This document shows positions 1 through 6,170 of a stretch of DNA of 6,900 nucleotides, piece by piece. Numbering within the stretch: the first letter of the stretch is position 1; each line of letters starts with the position of its first letter. Made by a program: the position numbers and the translations under genes. This stretch comes from CAYMLQ01 sp964390795 (lineage in GTDB: Bacteria; Verrucomicrobiota; Kiritimatiellia; RFP12; UBA1067): contig CAYMLQ010000331.1 in the NCBI GenBank assembly GCA_964390795.1, positions 1-6,900 on the forward strand. Direction: 5' to 3'. The notes below the pieces were generated by a model. The model did not search any database, was not told the origin of the DNA, and saw nothing but the letters and a program-made list of their open reading frames with translations.

Positions 1-201
1 AAACTCGATCAATGGAATGACGTCGTGATTGTCGCCAAGGGCAACCATATCCAGCACTTCCTCAACGGACGCCTGATCTTGGACTTCACGGATGCGGATC
101 CGAAGTTGGCGCTGCTCGAAGGTATTCTGGCCCTTCAGCTGCATGCCGGCAAGCCGATGTGGGCCGAGTATAAGGACCTCCGCGTCAAAGAGCTTAAGTA
201 G
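1..201 (+). CDS. C-terminal end of a DUF1080 / 3-keto-disaccharide hydrolase-like protein (5' truncated)
   Basis: The frame is open from base 1 to the TAG at 199-201 and encodes the last 66 residues of a protein whose start lies outside the window. The translation contains WNDVVIVAKGNHIQHFLNG, then LILDFTDADP, then GILALQLHAGKPMWAEYKDL and the end VKELK. The pattern of a Trp-Asn strand, a G-N-H/R-I-x-H-x-x-N-G turn, a D-F-T-D-x-D-P segment and an LQLHAG-P-M segment near the C-terminus is typical of the DUF1080 family (PF06439). This is a concanavalin/LamG-like beta-sandwich, abundant and usually secreted in planctomycetes, verrucomicrobia and relatives; some members cleave 3-keto-glycosides. 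The domain ends at the protein terminus, as is usual. The signal peptide and any additional domains cannot be seen. Family placement is by motif recall; substrate is unknown. Confidence 0.85.
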   Translation, partial: KLDQWNDVVIVAKGNHIQHFLNGRLILDFTDADPKLALLEGILALQLHAGKPMWAEYKDLRVKELK

Positions 202-211
202 CGGGTAATTG

Positions 212-244
212 CTGTTCACTGGGCTTGTACAGACCATTTTTTTT
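212..244 (+). terminator. Possible weak intrinsic terminator after the DUF1080 gene
   Basis: An imperfect inverted repeat (CTGT at 212-215 with ACAG at 229-232, plus two further pairs past one mismatch) is followed within four bases by an uninterrupted run of eight T at 237-244. The T run is convincing, but the stem is short and AT-balanced. It lies 11 bases after the DUF1080 stop codon, the right place to end that transcript. Confidence 0.3.
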
Positions 245-260
245 CGCTATCTTCTCAAAT

Positions 261-276
261 GTGACGATTTCGTCAC
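261..276. promoter_or_regulatory. 16-bp perfect palindrome upstream of the ammonium channel (candidate operator)
   Basis: GTGACGATTTCGTCAC is a perfect inverted repeat with 7-base arms around TT, located 39 bp before the GTG start of the ammonium channel gene. A further GTGA lies at 287-290, making a second looser TCAC/GTGA dyad with 273-276. The length and symmetry suit a dimeric transcription factor. It resembles a CRP/FNR half-site pair (TGTGA / TCAC), but the inner spacing is 8 rather than 6 bases, so I do not assign it to that family. No convincing -35/-10 pair was found around it. Confidence 0.4.
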
Positions 277-315
277 TTTTGATAGTGTGAACATCAGCGA
301 AAGAATGGATACTCT

Positions 316-1500
316 GTGAAAAGAAACCTGGGTTGGTTGATCGTGTTTATCGCCGGATTGTTTCTCGGTTGTCCCAGCGCCTTTGCGGCTGAAGGCGGAT
401 TGTCGGCCGCAGGGATCGATGTGCAGCAAGTGATGCAATACAACTTTGCGATTCACATTTTGGCGATGTTGCTGGTCGGTTTCGGCTTTCTGATGGTGTT
501 CGTCCGCCGCTATGGCTACGGGGCCACGACGGGCACGTATCTGGTGGTGGCGGTGGGGCTGCCGCTCTACATTCTGCTGCGCGCTTCCGGGCTCCTCTGC
601 GGCGAGCCTATCGCACCGAGCACCATCAAAGCGCTGCTCTATGCGGAGTTCGCCGTGGCCTCGGCGCTGATCGCCATGGGGGCGGTGCTCGGGCGCCTGC
701 GGGTATTCCAATACGCGTTGCTGGCGCTCTTGCTGGTGCCCGCCTACATGCTGAACGAATGGCTGGTTCTGGATAACGGCTTGGGCGTGACAAAGGGCTT
801 TACGGACGCTGCGGGCTCGATCATTATCCACGCCTTCGGCGCCTATTTTGGTCTGGGGGTGACCTTGGCGGTGACCACGGCGCAGCAGCGTCAGCAGCCG
901 ATTCAGGCGGATGCCACGTCCGACCGCTTCGCGATGCTCGGCTCGATGGTGCTGTGGCTGTTCTGGCCGAGTTTCTGCAGCGCCATCGTTCCCGCAGCCG
1001 AGATGCCGCAGACGGTGGTCAATACGGTGCTCGCGCTGTCGGGCGCCACGGTCAGCACCTTCCTGCTGAGCACGCTGTTCCGAAAGGGCAAGACGTCGAT
1101 CGCAGACATGGCGAACGCCGCGCTGGCGGGCGGCGTGTCGATCGGCGCGACCTGCAATATCGTGTCGCCTGCGGTCGCCTTCGGCATCGGCGCTCTGGCC
1201 GGGGCGCTCTGCGTGGTCGGCTACGTCTTTGTCCAGCCGGCGCTGCTGGCGCGCTTCAAGATCGTCGACACCTGCGGCGTACACAATCTGCACGGCATGC
1301 CGGGCCTGTTGGGCGGCCTGATTGCGGTGCTGGCGGTGCCGGGGGTGGCGGTCGCTCAACTGACCGGCATGGCGATCACGCTGGGGTTGGCCATCGTATG
1401 CGGCCTGGCAGCCGGAACGCTCATCAAAGTCACGGGAACGACGGGTGAGGCCTATGATGACGGCGAGGGGTTCTGCGACGTCGAGCCCTCGCACTTCTGA
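316..1500 (+). CDS. Rh-type ammonium channel (Amt/Mep/Rh family)
   Basis: This 394-residue protein is an inner-membrane channel for ammonium/ammonia of the Amt/Mep/Rh family. An N-terminal hydrophobic stretch ending AFAA (about 1-25) looks like a signal peptide and is followed by about 11 hydrophobic segments. Signatures favour the Rh (Rhesus, Rh50) branch over classical Amt: VGFGFLMVFVRRYGYG (54-69), DAAGSIIIHAFGAYFGLG (164-181), WLFWPSF (214-220) and DTCGVHNLHGMPG (318-330). Asp164, His172 and His323 match the conserved pore Asp and the twin histidines. The Asn usual after WPSF in Rh proteins appears to be Cys221 here. The C-terminal tail (YDDGEGFCDV) recalls the acidic Rh tail. The start is GTG at 316; no strong Shine-Dalgarno is visible, and no earlier in-frame start was preferred because this one leads straight into the signal peptide. 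No P-II (glnK) gene adjoins it. CO2 transport has been proposed for some Rh proteins and cannot be excluded. Confidence 0.93.
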   Translation: MKRNLGWLIVFIAGLFLGCPSAFAAEGGLSAAGIDVQQVMQYNFAIHILAMLLVGFGFLMVFVRRYGYGATTGTYLVVAVGLPLYILLRASGLLCGEPIAPSTIKALLYAEFAVASALIAMGAVLGRLRVFQYALLALLLVPAYMLNEWLVLDNGLGVTKGFTDAAGSIIIHAFGAYFGLGVTLAVTTAQQRQQPIQADATSDRFAMLGSMVLWLFWPSFCSAIVPAAEMPQTVVNTVLALSGATVSTFLLSTLFRKGKTSIADMANAALAGGVSIGATCNIVSPAVAFGIGALAGALCVVGYVFVQPALLARFKIVDTCGVHNLHGMPGLLGGLIAVLAVPGVAVAQLTGMAITLGLAIVCGLAAGTLIKVTGTTGEAYDDGEGFCDVEPSHF

Positions 1501-2376
1501 TTATCGTACGGACTGGAAGCGGGCGCGCATGTCGGCTGTGGTGCCGGTCGTGAGCCAGACGTCGTATTCGAAGGTGAAGCCGGGTGTGATGGCCAAGGTG
1601 CGGATCGGCGCGAAATAGGAGCAGGCCGAGCCCTTAGGCCCGGTCTGGCGGTTGCCTTCGAACCGGTAGCAGGTCAGGTCGCCGGTTCCGGGCGTGAAGA
1701 CGCCGAGCCCGACGTCCGCGTCGTTGACGAAGGCGGCCCAGTGCTCCGTGGTCTTCTTGCCCTCATTGGGCCAGCCGGGAATCACGCGGGTGAGGGTGTC
1801 GCCAGTCCACGGTTTGCCGCCCGCGTAGAAAACAAGATTGGTGTACGCGCCGTCGACGAACACGGCGGGCAGCTCCTGATGCGTGCGCGGGTGGGTGTTT
1901 GTCCCGGAATAGATAAAGCGGTAGCGGATGTGAGCCAACGCGTTCGTCAGCGTGATGCGCTGCTCCATGACCGCATCGGTGATATCCGCTCCGGAGGCCC
2001 AGTGCTTGGGGATGCTGCGCGAAAAGAGCGCGGTCGGCAGTCCGGCGTTGGTGGAGACCGAGCAGGACAGGAGTTTGGCGGGTGCGCCTTTCCAGTCGCC
2101 GCCCTGCACAGGATTCCAGCGCCACGGCTTCTTGTTCCAGAGCGAGCCGTCGGGGCTCCCGTAGTATGACTGCTGGACGAAACGTCCGCGGTCGTAGTGG
2201 TTCAGCAGGTTCGCGCCGCCGGTTGCGCCGCCGAACGAGAAGACGCTGCCGCCGGAGGAGAGGTCGATGCCGAGCCGGACGACGCCGTTGTCGAGAAAGA
2301 GCGTGTTGTCGGCGGCTTGGGCCGCAAGGACGAACACGGACAGGCAAAGACAAGAAAAGGGAATGGGGACTCTCAT
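1501..2376 (-). CDS. Secreted protein of unknown function, beta-rich, last gene of the two-component operon
   Basis: The gene encodes 291 residues. A signal peptide is clear: basic start, hydrophobic FSCLCLSVFVLAA, and a likely cut after AQA near residue 22. The mature part is rich in aromatic residues, Gly and Thr, with alternating strand-like segments and no membrane anchor. Recognisable blocks are DNGVVRLGIDLSSGGSVFSF near the mature N-terminus, NHYDRGRFVQQSYYG, WRWNPVQGGDW, HQELPAVFVDG and TEHWAAFVNDADVGLGVFTP. From memory similar blocks recur in uncharacterised secreted proteins of verrucomicrobia and relatives, and the fold may be a galactose-mutarotase-like beta-sandwich, but I cannot name a family and give no enzyme activity. 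ATG at 2376 lies 5 bp after the response regulator stop with no strong Shine-Dalgarno, suggesting translational coupling. Its TAA (1503-1501) touches the channel gene stop on the opposite strand. Context suggests a periplasmic or extracellular role linked to the ligand sensed by the kinase; this is inference. Confidence 0.85.
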   Translation of the reverse strand: MRVPIPFSCLCLSVFVLAAQAADNTLFLDNGVVRLGIDLSSGGSVFSFGGATGGANLLNHYDRGRFVQQSYYGSPDGSLWNKKPWRWNPVQGGDWKGAPAKLLSCSVSTNAGLPTALFSRSIPKHWASGADITDAVMEQRITLTNALAHIRYRFIYSGTNTHPRTHQELPAVFVDGAYTNLVFYAGGKPWTGDTLTRVIPGWPNEGKKTTEHWAAFVNDADVGLGVFTPGTGDLTCYRFEGNRQTGPKGSACSYFAPIRTLAITPGFTFEYDVWLTTGTTADMRARFQSVR

Positions 2377-2381
2377 AAGGG

Positions 2382-3017
2382 TCAGTTCTTTCGCAAGTAG
2401 AGGGTGATGGCTTCGGAGCGCGAACGGACGTGAAGCTTCTGGTAGATGTGCTCGATGTGGTGTCGGACCGCACTCTGGCTGACGCCCAGCCCGTCGGCAA
2501 TCTCTTTATAGAGCAGTCCGTCCACAAGCCGGTCAAGCACCTCTTTCTCGCGCGGCGAGAGCTTGAACTCGGGGCGCGACGGCTTCTGGAACGAGCGCAC
2601 CAGTTGGCGGGCGATGACGCCCGACATGGGTGCGCCGCCGCAGCAGACGTCCTGAACCGCTGCGATCAGCTCTTCGGGTTTGACGGGTTTGATCAGATAG
2701 CCCATCGCGCCCGCCTCCAGCGCTTTGAACAGGGTTTCGCCGTCCTGGTAGAAGGTCAGCATCAGGAACTGGGTTTTGGCGAGCGTACCCGCGAGCTTGC
2801 GGACGAGATCCACGCCGCTGATGCCGGGCAGGTTGATGTCGGTGATGACCACGTCGGGCGGGTTGAGCGGCAGGCCTTCCGCCGCCGCTTCGGCCGTGCC
2901 GAACGCGCCGAGCAGCCGCATGTTCGCGGTGTGCTGGAGCGTTGCGCAGAGCAGCTCTCGGTGCAGCGGGTCGTCCTCGACGACAGCCACGGTGATGAGG
3001 GGCGATTGTTTAGACAT
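2382..3017 (-). CDS. Two-component response regulator, NarL/LuxR (FixJ-type HTH) family
   Basis: The 211-residue protein has the normal length and order of a NarL-type regulator: receiver domain (about 8-122), short linker, and LuxR-type HTH (about 152-208). Receiver landmarks are the acidic pocket E14-D15-D16 (VVEDDP), the phospho-acceptor Asp60 (VVITDINLPG), the switch Thr88 (LMLTFYQDG) and Lys110 in the LIKP loop. The HTH has LSPREKEVL, the YKEIADGLGVSQSAVRHHIEHIYQKL core and the closing HVRSRSEA, all expected residues. It should be phosphorylated by the kinase encoded 23 bp upstream and bind DNA as a dimer. ATG at 3017 is chosen because it starts the receiver directly; the bases before it lack a Shine-Dalgarno and consist of GAACCC-like repeats, so translation may depend on the upstream gene. 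Target genes are unknown; the operon itself is the obvious first candidate. Confidence 0.96.
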   Translation of the reverse strand: MSKQSPLITVAVVEDDPLHRELLCATLQHTANMRLLGAFGTAEAAAEGLPLNPPDVVITDINLPGISGVDLVRKLAGTLAKTQFLMLTFYQDGETLFKALEAGAMGYLIKPVKPEELIAAVQDVCCGGAPMSGVIARQLVRSFQKPSRPEFKLSPREKEVLDRLVDGLLYKEIADGLGVSQSAVRHHIEHIYQKLHVRSRSEAITLYLRKN

Positions 3018-3049
3018 AGAGAGGGTTCAGGGTTCGGGTTTCAGGGTGT
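3018..3049 (-). repeat. Short GAACCC-type heptamer repeat at the kinase-regulator junction
   Basis: Read on the minus strand, the end of the kinase gene and the 23-bp gap contain three successive imperfect heptamers, TGAAACC, CGAACCC and TGAACCC (3043-3023), the first including the kinase TGA stop; related bases (CGACACCC) precede it in the last kinase codons. The array fills the position where a ribosome binding site for the regulator would normally be. It resembles short intergenic GGGTTCA/GGGTTTC tandem repeats that I recall from other bacterial genomes, but it is too short to be sure it is more than chance. Confidence 0.4.
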
Positions 3050-5959
3050 CGGGTTGGTGAGCGGCAATGTGAAGGTGAGGCGAACGCCCCTGCCGGGGGA
3101 GGCGTCAAGAGCGAGCGTGCCGCCGATTTCGGCGAGGCGTGACCGCATGAACGCGAGCCCGTTGCCGGCGTGCGTTTCGGACGGGACGAAGCCGCGACCG
3201 TCGTCCGCGACACGGATGACGAGGGTGCCGTCGCGGCAGACGATCTCCACGGTGACGGTCGTAGCATGCGCGTGCTTCGCGGCGTTGGAGAGCGCTTCCT
3301 TTACGGCGCGGAATAGCGGGTGGCGGATCGAAGGCGGGATACGGAATAAGGGGATGTCGGGCGCAATCAGCACGCGGGCGCGCAGGCCTGCGTCTCGCAA
3401 GAAATTCTCGGCGTAGAGCGCCAGGTAGGTGGCGACATGTTCGGTGTCGTCTTTGTCGGGGTTTGCGGCCCAGACGATCTCGTTGAGTTCGCGGCTGGTC
3501 TCACGCGCGGCGTTGAAAATACGCTCGTTAAGATCGTTGCCGGCCTGAGGCATGTCCGGGATGTAGCGGCCTTGCGTGCTCAGCATGGCCATGCGTGTAA
3601 GGCCCGCTCCGATGTCGTCATGCAAATCGCGGGCGATTCGCGCCCGCTCCTGATCCAGCGCCCGCTCTTGCGCCAGCCGTCGGATTTTGAGCTGAGCGCG
3701 GTGCCGCGTGGCAAACGCGGCGGCTGCGCCGCTTAAGGCAAGCGCGAGCAGCAGCGCGGCGAAGCGGAAGAGGGGCGACTGCCAGATGAGCGGCCGGATG
3801 ACGAACGTGTGAGTGGCCGGAGCGAGGTCGCCCCCTTCGCGTCCGAACGCGCGAACGGCGAGGCGGTGCAGTCCGGGTGTCAGGCGGCCGAACGTGGCGC
3901 TTCGCGTAACGGAGGCGTCCGACCAGGGCTCGTCGTCGAGCTGCCACGAAAAACGCGCGTGAATCCCTTCTGAGACTGGGAGCGCCGAGAAGCGGAATGT
4001 CGCCGAGCGGGTGCCTGCGGGAAACACGGCGTTCCCGTGGGTAATGACGGGGCGGACGGCGGTCTCGGAGACGTGAGAGAGCTGTTCCGGCTCCACGCAG
4101 GCGATACCGTTCAGGGTCGGAAAGAGCAGCCGACCATCGTCCATGACCAGGCCGGCCGGCGCGAAGCCGCCCGTGCATTCGGTGGTCTCCATGCCGTCGG
4201 CCTGATCATACACCCGTGATGCCGAAGCGGGCGTATTGCCGAGCCGGACGATGCCGGAACGCGTACCGAGCCAGAGGCGGCCGTCGCGGGACTCGAGGAG
4301 TTGCTGGATGCAGCGGTCCGGCTGGTGCCATTCGCCCGGCGCGGGCGCGAGGCGCTGGGAGGCTCGGTCGTAGAGATAGAGGCCGCGCGTGGTTCCCACC
4401 CAGAAGCGTCCGGCGCGATCTTCCGCCAAGCTCCGAAGGGCTGCGCCATCGGGCGCCTCGGCGAGCGTCCTTACGCGTTTCAATGGGTAATCGACGTGCA
4501 ACAGGCGCGGGCCGCTGGCGGCGAAGAGCGTGCCCGTTCGGTCGGCCACAAGCAGCTCGCACGGCTGAGTAGTGACGATCCGGAGAAGCGGGGGCCAGGC
4601 GAACTGCACATAGAACAGGCCGCTGGGCGAACTGGCCCATAGCGTGCCGTCAAGGGCGCGAACCAGCGACGTGACGTTCCATGTCGGAAGCGGCGCGGCA
4701 CTTTCGATGGTCACGACCGCTTCGGCGTCGCCTTTCTGGCAGATCAAATAGTGCCCGAGGGTGGCAAACCAGCGTAGCGCGTCGGGCGTCTGAAGCCGTA
4801 CGGCCACGCTGGCATTCTGGAGGAGCGGCGTCTGCCGTTCTTGCGTAAGCCGCTCCAGCACTCCCGAGAAGATCCCGTGCCCGGCGATGCCCGCGTGGAG
4901 TGTCCCGTCGGGTTGGCTGGAGAGCGCGTAGAAAGCCTGCGGCCCTGAAAGGCCCTGCGCACGGATCATGGTCACGGCGCGCGGACTGAGGTGAAGGACG
5001 CCTGCGCCGCGCAGGGCGACCCAGACGCCCCCTGCTTGCGAGCGCAGGATGGCGGACGGGTACAGGGGCGCACCCAAGTCGGCCGCAGTGAGATCGGAAC
5101 GGCGGCCACCCTTGAGCAGGTAGACGGCGTTCTCCGTGCCGAACCAGACGTCGCCGGAATCGGTTTCTAAGAGCGAGCGGATGCCGAGACGCTGCACGGG
5201 CGTGAATCCGGTGTCGACGCGGCGCCAGCCTTCGGGCGGCGTGAAGGCGAACAGGTGGCAGGGGTGCAGGTAGAGCCAGACCTTGCCGTTCGTTCCCGCG
5301 AAGATACGCTCGAAGCCGCCGGTGCGCGGCGAGGGGATGTCGGGGAGTGGGACGTTCGTGTAGGTGCCCGTCGTTGGATCCATCCGGAACACCCGCTCTT
5401 GCGAGACCAGCCAGAGGTTGCCCTTCGTGTCTGCGCAGCCACCTTGGAAACGGGTCGCCGGCGCATGCGAGGAGACCCCCGGAGCCGGAAACAGCTCCGC
5501 CCGGGTTCCGGCATAGCGGATGAGTCCCTCTTGCGTGAAACCCCAAACCGCTCCGTCGGCCAAGCGTGAGAAGCTCAGATTGGCTCCCAGAGGTGCCCCG
5601 TGCAGGTGCCGGTGGTTCGGCGGGGCTGCCTGGTCACACAGGTAGACGTCCGAGAGTGTGGATAGGTATGCGCGAGTGGGCGTCAGCGGCACGAAGGTGG
5701 AGATCGTCAGATTGGTTGCCGTGAGGTGCAGCAGCGGTTCAGCGGTTGCGCCGTCGAACCGGTACAGAGAATCCCCTGACGCCAGCCAGAAGAAGCCGCC
5801 GGGGCCAGGAGCAAGATCGTCGATCTGGGAGCTGGGCAGCCCGTTGTCCTGCGTCCACTGCCGCACGACATAGGCATCGAGAATCCGGTCGGCAAGAACC
5901 GGAAAACTCAGCCAGACACAGGTCAGTCCCGTGAGTGCGCGTGTGGAGAGACTGTTCAT
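3041..5959 (-). CDS. Hybrid-sensing histidine kinase with periplasmic Reg_prop propeller, Y_Y_Y domain and HisKA_3/HATPase_c kinase core
   Basis: The chosen start, ATG at 5959, gives 972 residues. Signal peptide about 1-23 (cut after VLA). Residues about 25-635 form a periplasmic beta-propeller region of Reg_prop type: WTQDNGLPSSQI at the N-terminus and a dozen or so W-x-G/A-T-x-x-G-L-x-x-Y/F-type blades such as VWFGTENAVYLL, FWVGTTRGLYLYD and LWLGTRSGIVRL, closing with LLFPTLNGIACVEPEQL. A Y_Y_Y-like Ig-fold follows (about 638-723), then one membrane helix (about 731-751) and a short coiled linker. The kinase core is HisKA_3, with phospho-acceptor His780 in RDLHDDIGAGL, and HATPase_c with N box Asn892, DDGRG at 919-923 and GNGLAF around 933. 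All catalytic motifs are present. The kinase would autophosphorylate on ligand sensing and phosphorylate the adjacent NarL-type regulator. Reg_prop/Y_Y_Y sensors in Bacteroidota often respond to glycans, so a carbohydrate ligand is plausible but unproven. An upstream in-frame TTG at 5995 exists; ATG 5959 is better because it begins the signal peptide and has AGG 5-8 bases before it. Confidence 0.96.
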   Translation of the reverse strand: MNSLSTRALTGLTCVWLSFPVLADRILDAYVVRQWTQDNGLPSSQIDDLAPGPGGFFWLASGDSLYRFDGATAEPLLHLTATNLTISTFVPLTPTRAYLSTLSDVYLCDQAAPPNHRHLHGAPLGANLSFSRLADGAVWGFTQEGLIRYAGTRAELFPAPGVSSHAPATRFQGGCADTKGNLWLVSQERVFRMDPTTGTYTNVPLPDIPSPRTGGFERIFAGTNGKVWLYLHPCHLFAFTPPEGWRRVDTGFTPVQRLGIRSLLETDSGDVWFGTENAVYLLKGGRRSDLTAADLGAPLYPSAILRSQAGGVWVALRGAGVLHLSPRAVTMIRAQGLSGPQAFYALSSQPDGTLHAGIAGHGIFSGVLERLTQERQTPLLQNASVAVRLQTPDALRWFATLGHYLICQKGDAEAVVTIESAAPLPTWNVTSLVRALDGTLWASSPSGLFYVQFAWPPLLRIVTTQPCELLVADRTGTLFAASGPRLLHVDYPLKRVRTLAEAPDGAALRSLAEDRAGRFWVGTTRGLYLYDRASQRLAPAPGEWHQPDRCIQQLLESRDGRLWLGTRSGIVRLGNTPASASRVYDQADGMETTECTGGFAPAGLVMDDGRLLFPTLNGIACVEPEQLSHVSETAVRPVITHGNAVFPAGTRSATFRFSALPVSEGIHARFSWQLDDEPWSDASVTRSATFGRLTPGLHRLAVRAFGREGGDLAPATHTFVIRPLIWQSPLFRFAALLLALALSGAAAAFATRHRAQLKIRRLAQERALDQERARIARDLHDDIGAGLTRMAMLSTQGRYIPDMPQAGNDLNERIFNAARETSRELNEIVWAANPDKDDTEHVATYLALYAENFLRDAGLRARVLIAPDIPLFRIPPSIRHPLFRAVKEALSNAAKHAHATTVTVEIVCRDGTLVIRVADDGRGFVPSETHAGNGLAFMRSRLAEIGGTLALDASPGRGVRLTFTLPLTNPTP

Positions 5960-6078
5960 GGAGCCTACAATAATGCGTGCGAAGCCCCGAGGCAAGGCTT
6001 TTACTTGGCGACACCATACGCGATTCCTTAGTATCCGTACACTGGACGTTTATCCAGCTAGGCCGGATTTGAATTGCT

Positions 6079-6102
6079 GAAGGCGCGGTTGACCGCGCCT
6101 TC
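6079..6102. repeat. 11-bp-arm perfect inverted repeat upstream of tpx
   Basis: The arms GAAGGCGCGGT (6079-6089) and ACCGCGCCTTC (6092-6102) are perfectly complementary around TG. As RNA this would be a very stable GC-rich hairpin. It is not followed by a T run on either strand, and no plus-strand gene lies upstream to terminate, so an intrinsic terminator is unlikely. It could be an operator for the tpx promoter, whose possible -35 box overlaps it, or a dispersed palindromic repeat. Confidence 0.6.
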
Positions 6103-6118
6103 CCCTTTCTGTTATGGT
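6089..6118 (+). promoter_or_regulatory. Possible sigma70-type promoter of tpx
   Basis: TTGACC (6089-6094, five of six consensus bases) and TATGGT (6113-6118, four of six) are 18 bp apart and lie about 50 bp before the tpx start. The -35 box falls within the palindrome at 6079-6102, so a protein bound there could block or control transcription. The prediction rests on consensus matching by eye. Confidence 0.35.
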
Positions 6119-6160
6119 GTTGACGACCACGATACAGTCAGTTCATGTGAATAAACGAGA

Positions 6161-6168
6161 GGAGGAGA
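6161..6168 (+). promoter_or_regulatory. Strong Shine-Dalgarno site of tpx
   Basis: GGAGGAGA immediately precedes the ATG at 6171 with usual spacing. It fixes the tpx start at 6171 and rules out the in-frame ATG at 6114, which would add 19 residues unlike any Tpx N-terminus. It is the clearest ribosome binding site in the window. Confidence 0.85.
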
Positions 6169-6170
6169 GT

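Larger units (their letters stand above)
5960..6170. other. Divergent intergenic control region between the kinase operon and tpx
   Basis: This 211-bp region must hold the leader and promoter of both the kinase operon (minus strand) and tpx (plus strand). On the kinase side there are two inverted repeats: AAGCC (5982-5986) with GGCTT (5996-6000), which would lie in the kinase leader RNA, and CTGGA (6042-6046) with TCCAG (6053-6057). Between them AGTATCCGTACACT (6030-6043) is an imperfect dyad. No strong minus-strand -35/-10 pair stands out. The dyads are candidate sites for the operon's own regulator, on position alone. Confidence 0.4.

Noticed and set aside
260..276. CRP/FNR-type binding site
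   Set aside because: The half-sites TGTGA and TCAC are separated by 8 bases instead of 6, so the match is to the half-site only.
305..319. Four-codon reading frame (MDTL) whose TGA overlaps the GTG start of the ammonium channel
   Set aside because: A stop-start overlap could couple translation, but so short a frame without a ribosome binding site is easily due to chance.
247..1494. 415-residue open frame on the minus strand opposite the ammonium channel gene
   Set aside because: Its translation is dominated by Arg, His, Gln and Ala without any motif, as expected opposite a GC-rich gene, and the plus-strand protein is unmistakable.
2430..3416. 328-residue open frame on the plus strand across the regulator and the kinase C-terminus
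   Set aside because: It overlaps two well-recognised genes on the other strand and has no recognisable domain or ribosome binding site.
4111..5546. Several 100-300-residue frames inside the kinase gene on both strands
   Set aside because: They are Arg/Pro/Ala-rich shadows of the propeller coding sequence, which has clear blade motifs throughout.
5960..5995. Earlier in-frame TTG start for the kinase
   Set aside because: It would place extra residues in front of a complete signal peptide; ATG 5959 starts it properly.
6114..6170. Earlier in-frame ATG for tpx
   Set aside because: It would add 19 residues foreign to Tpx and lacks a ribosome binding site, while ATG 6171 has a strong one.
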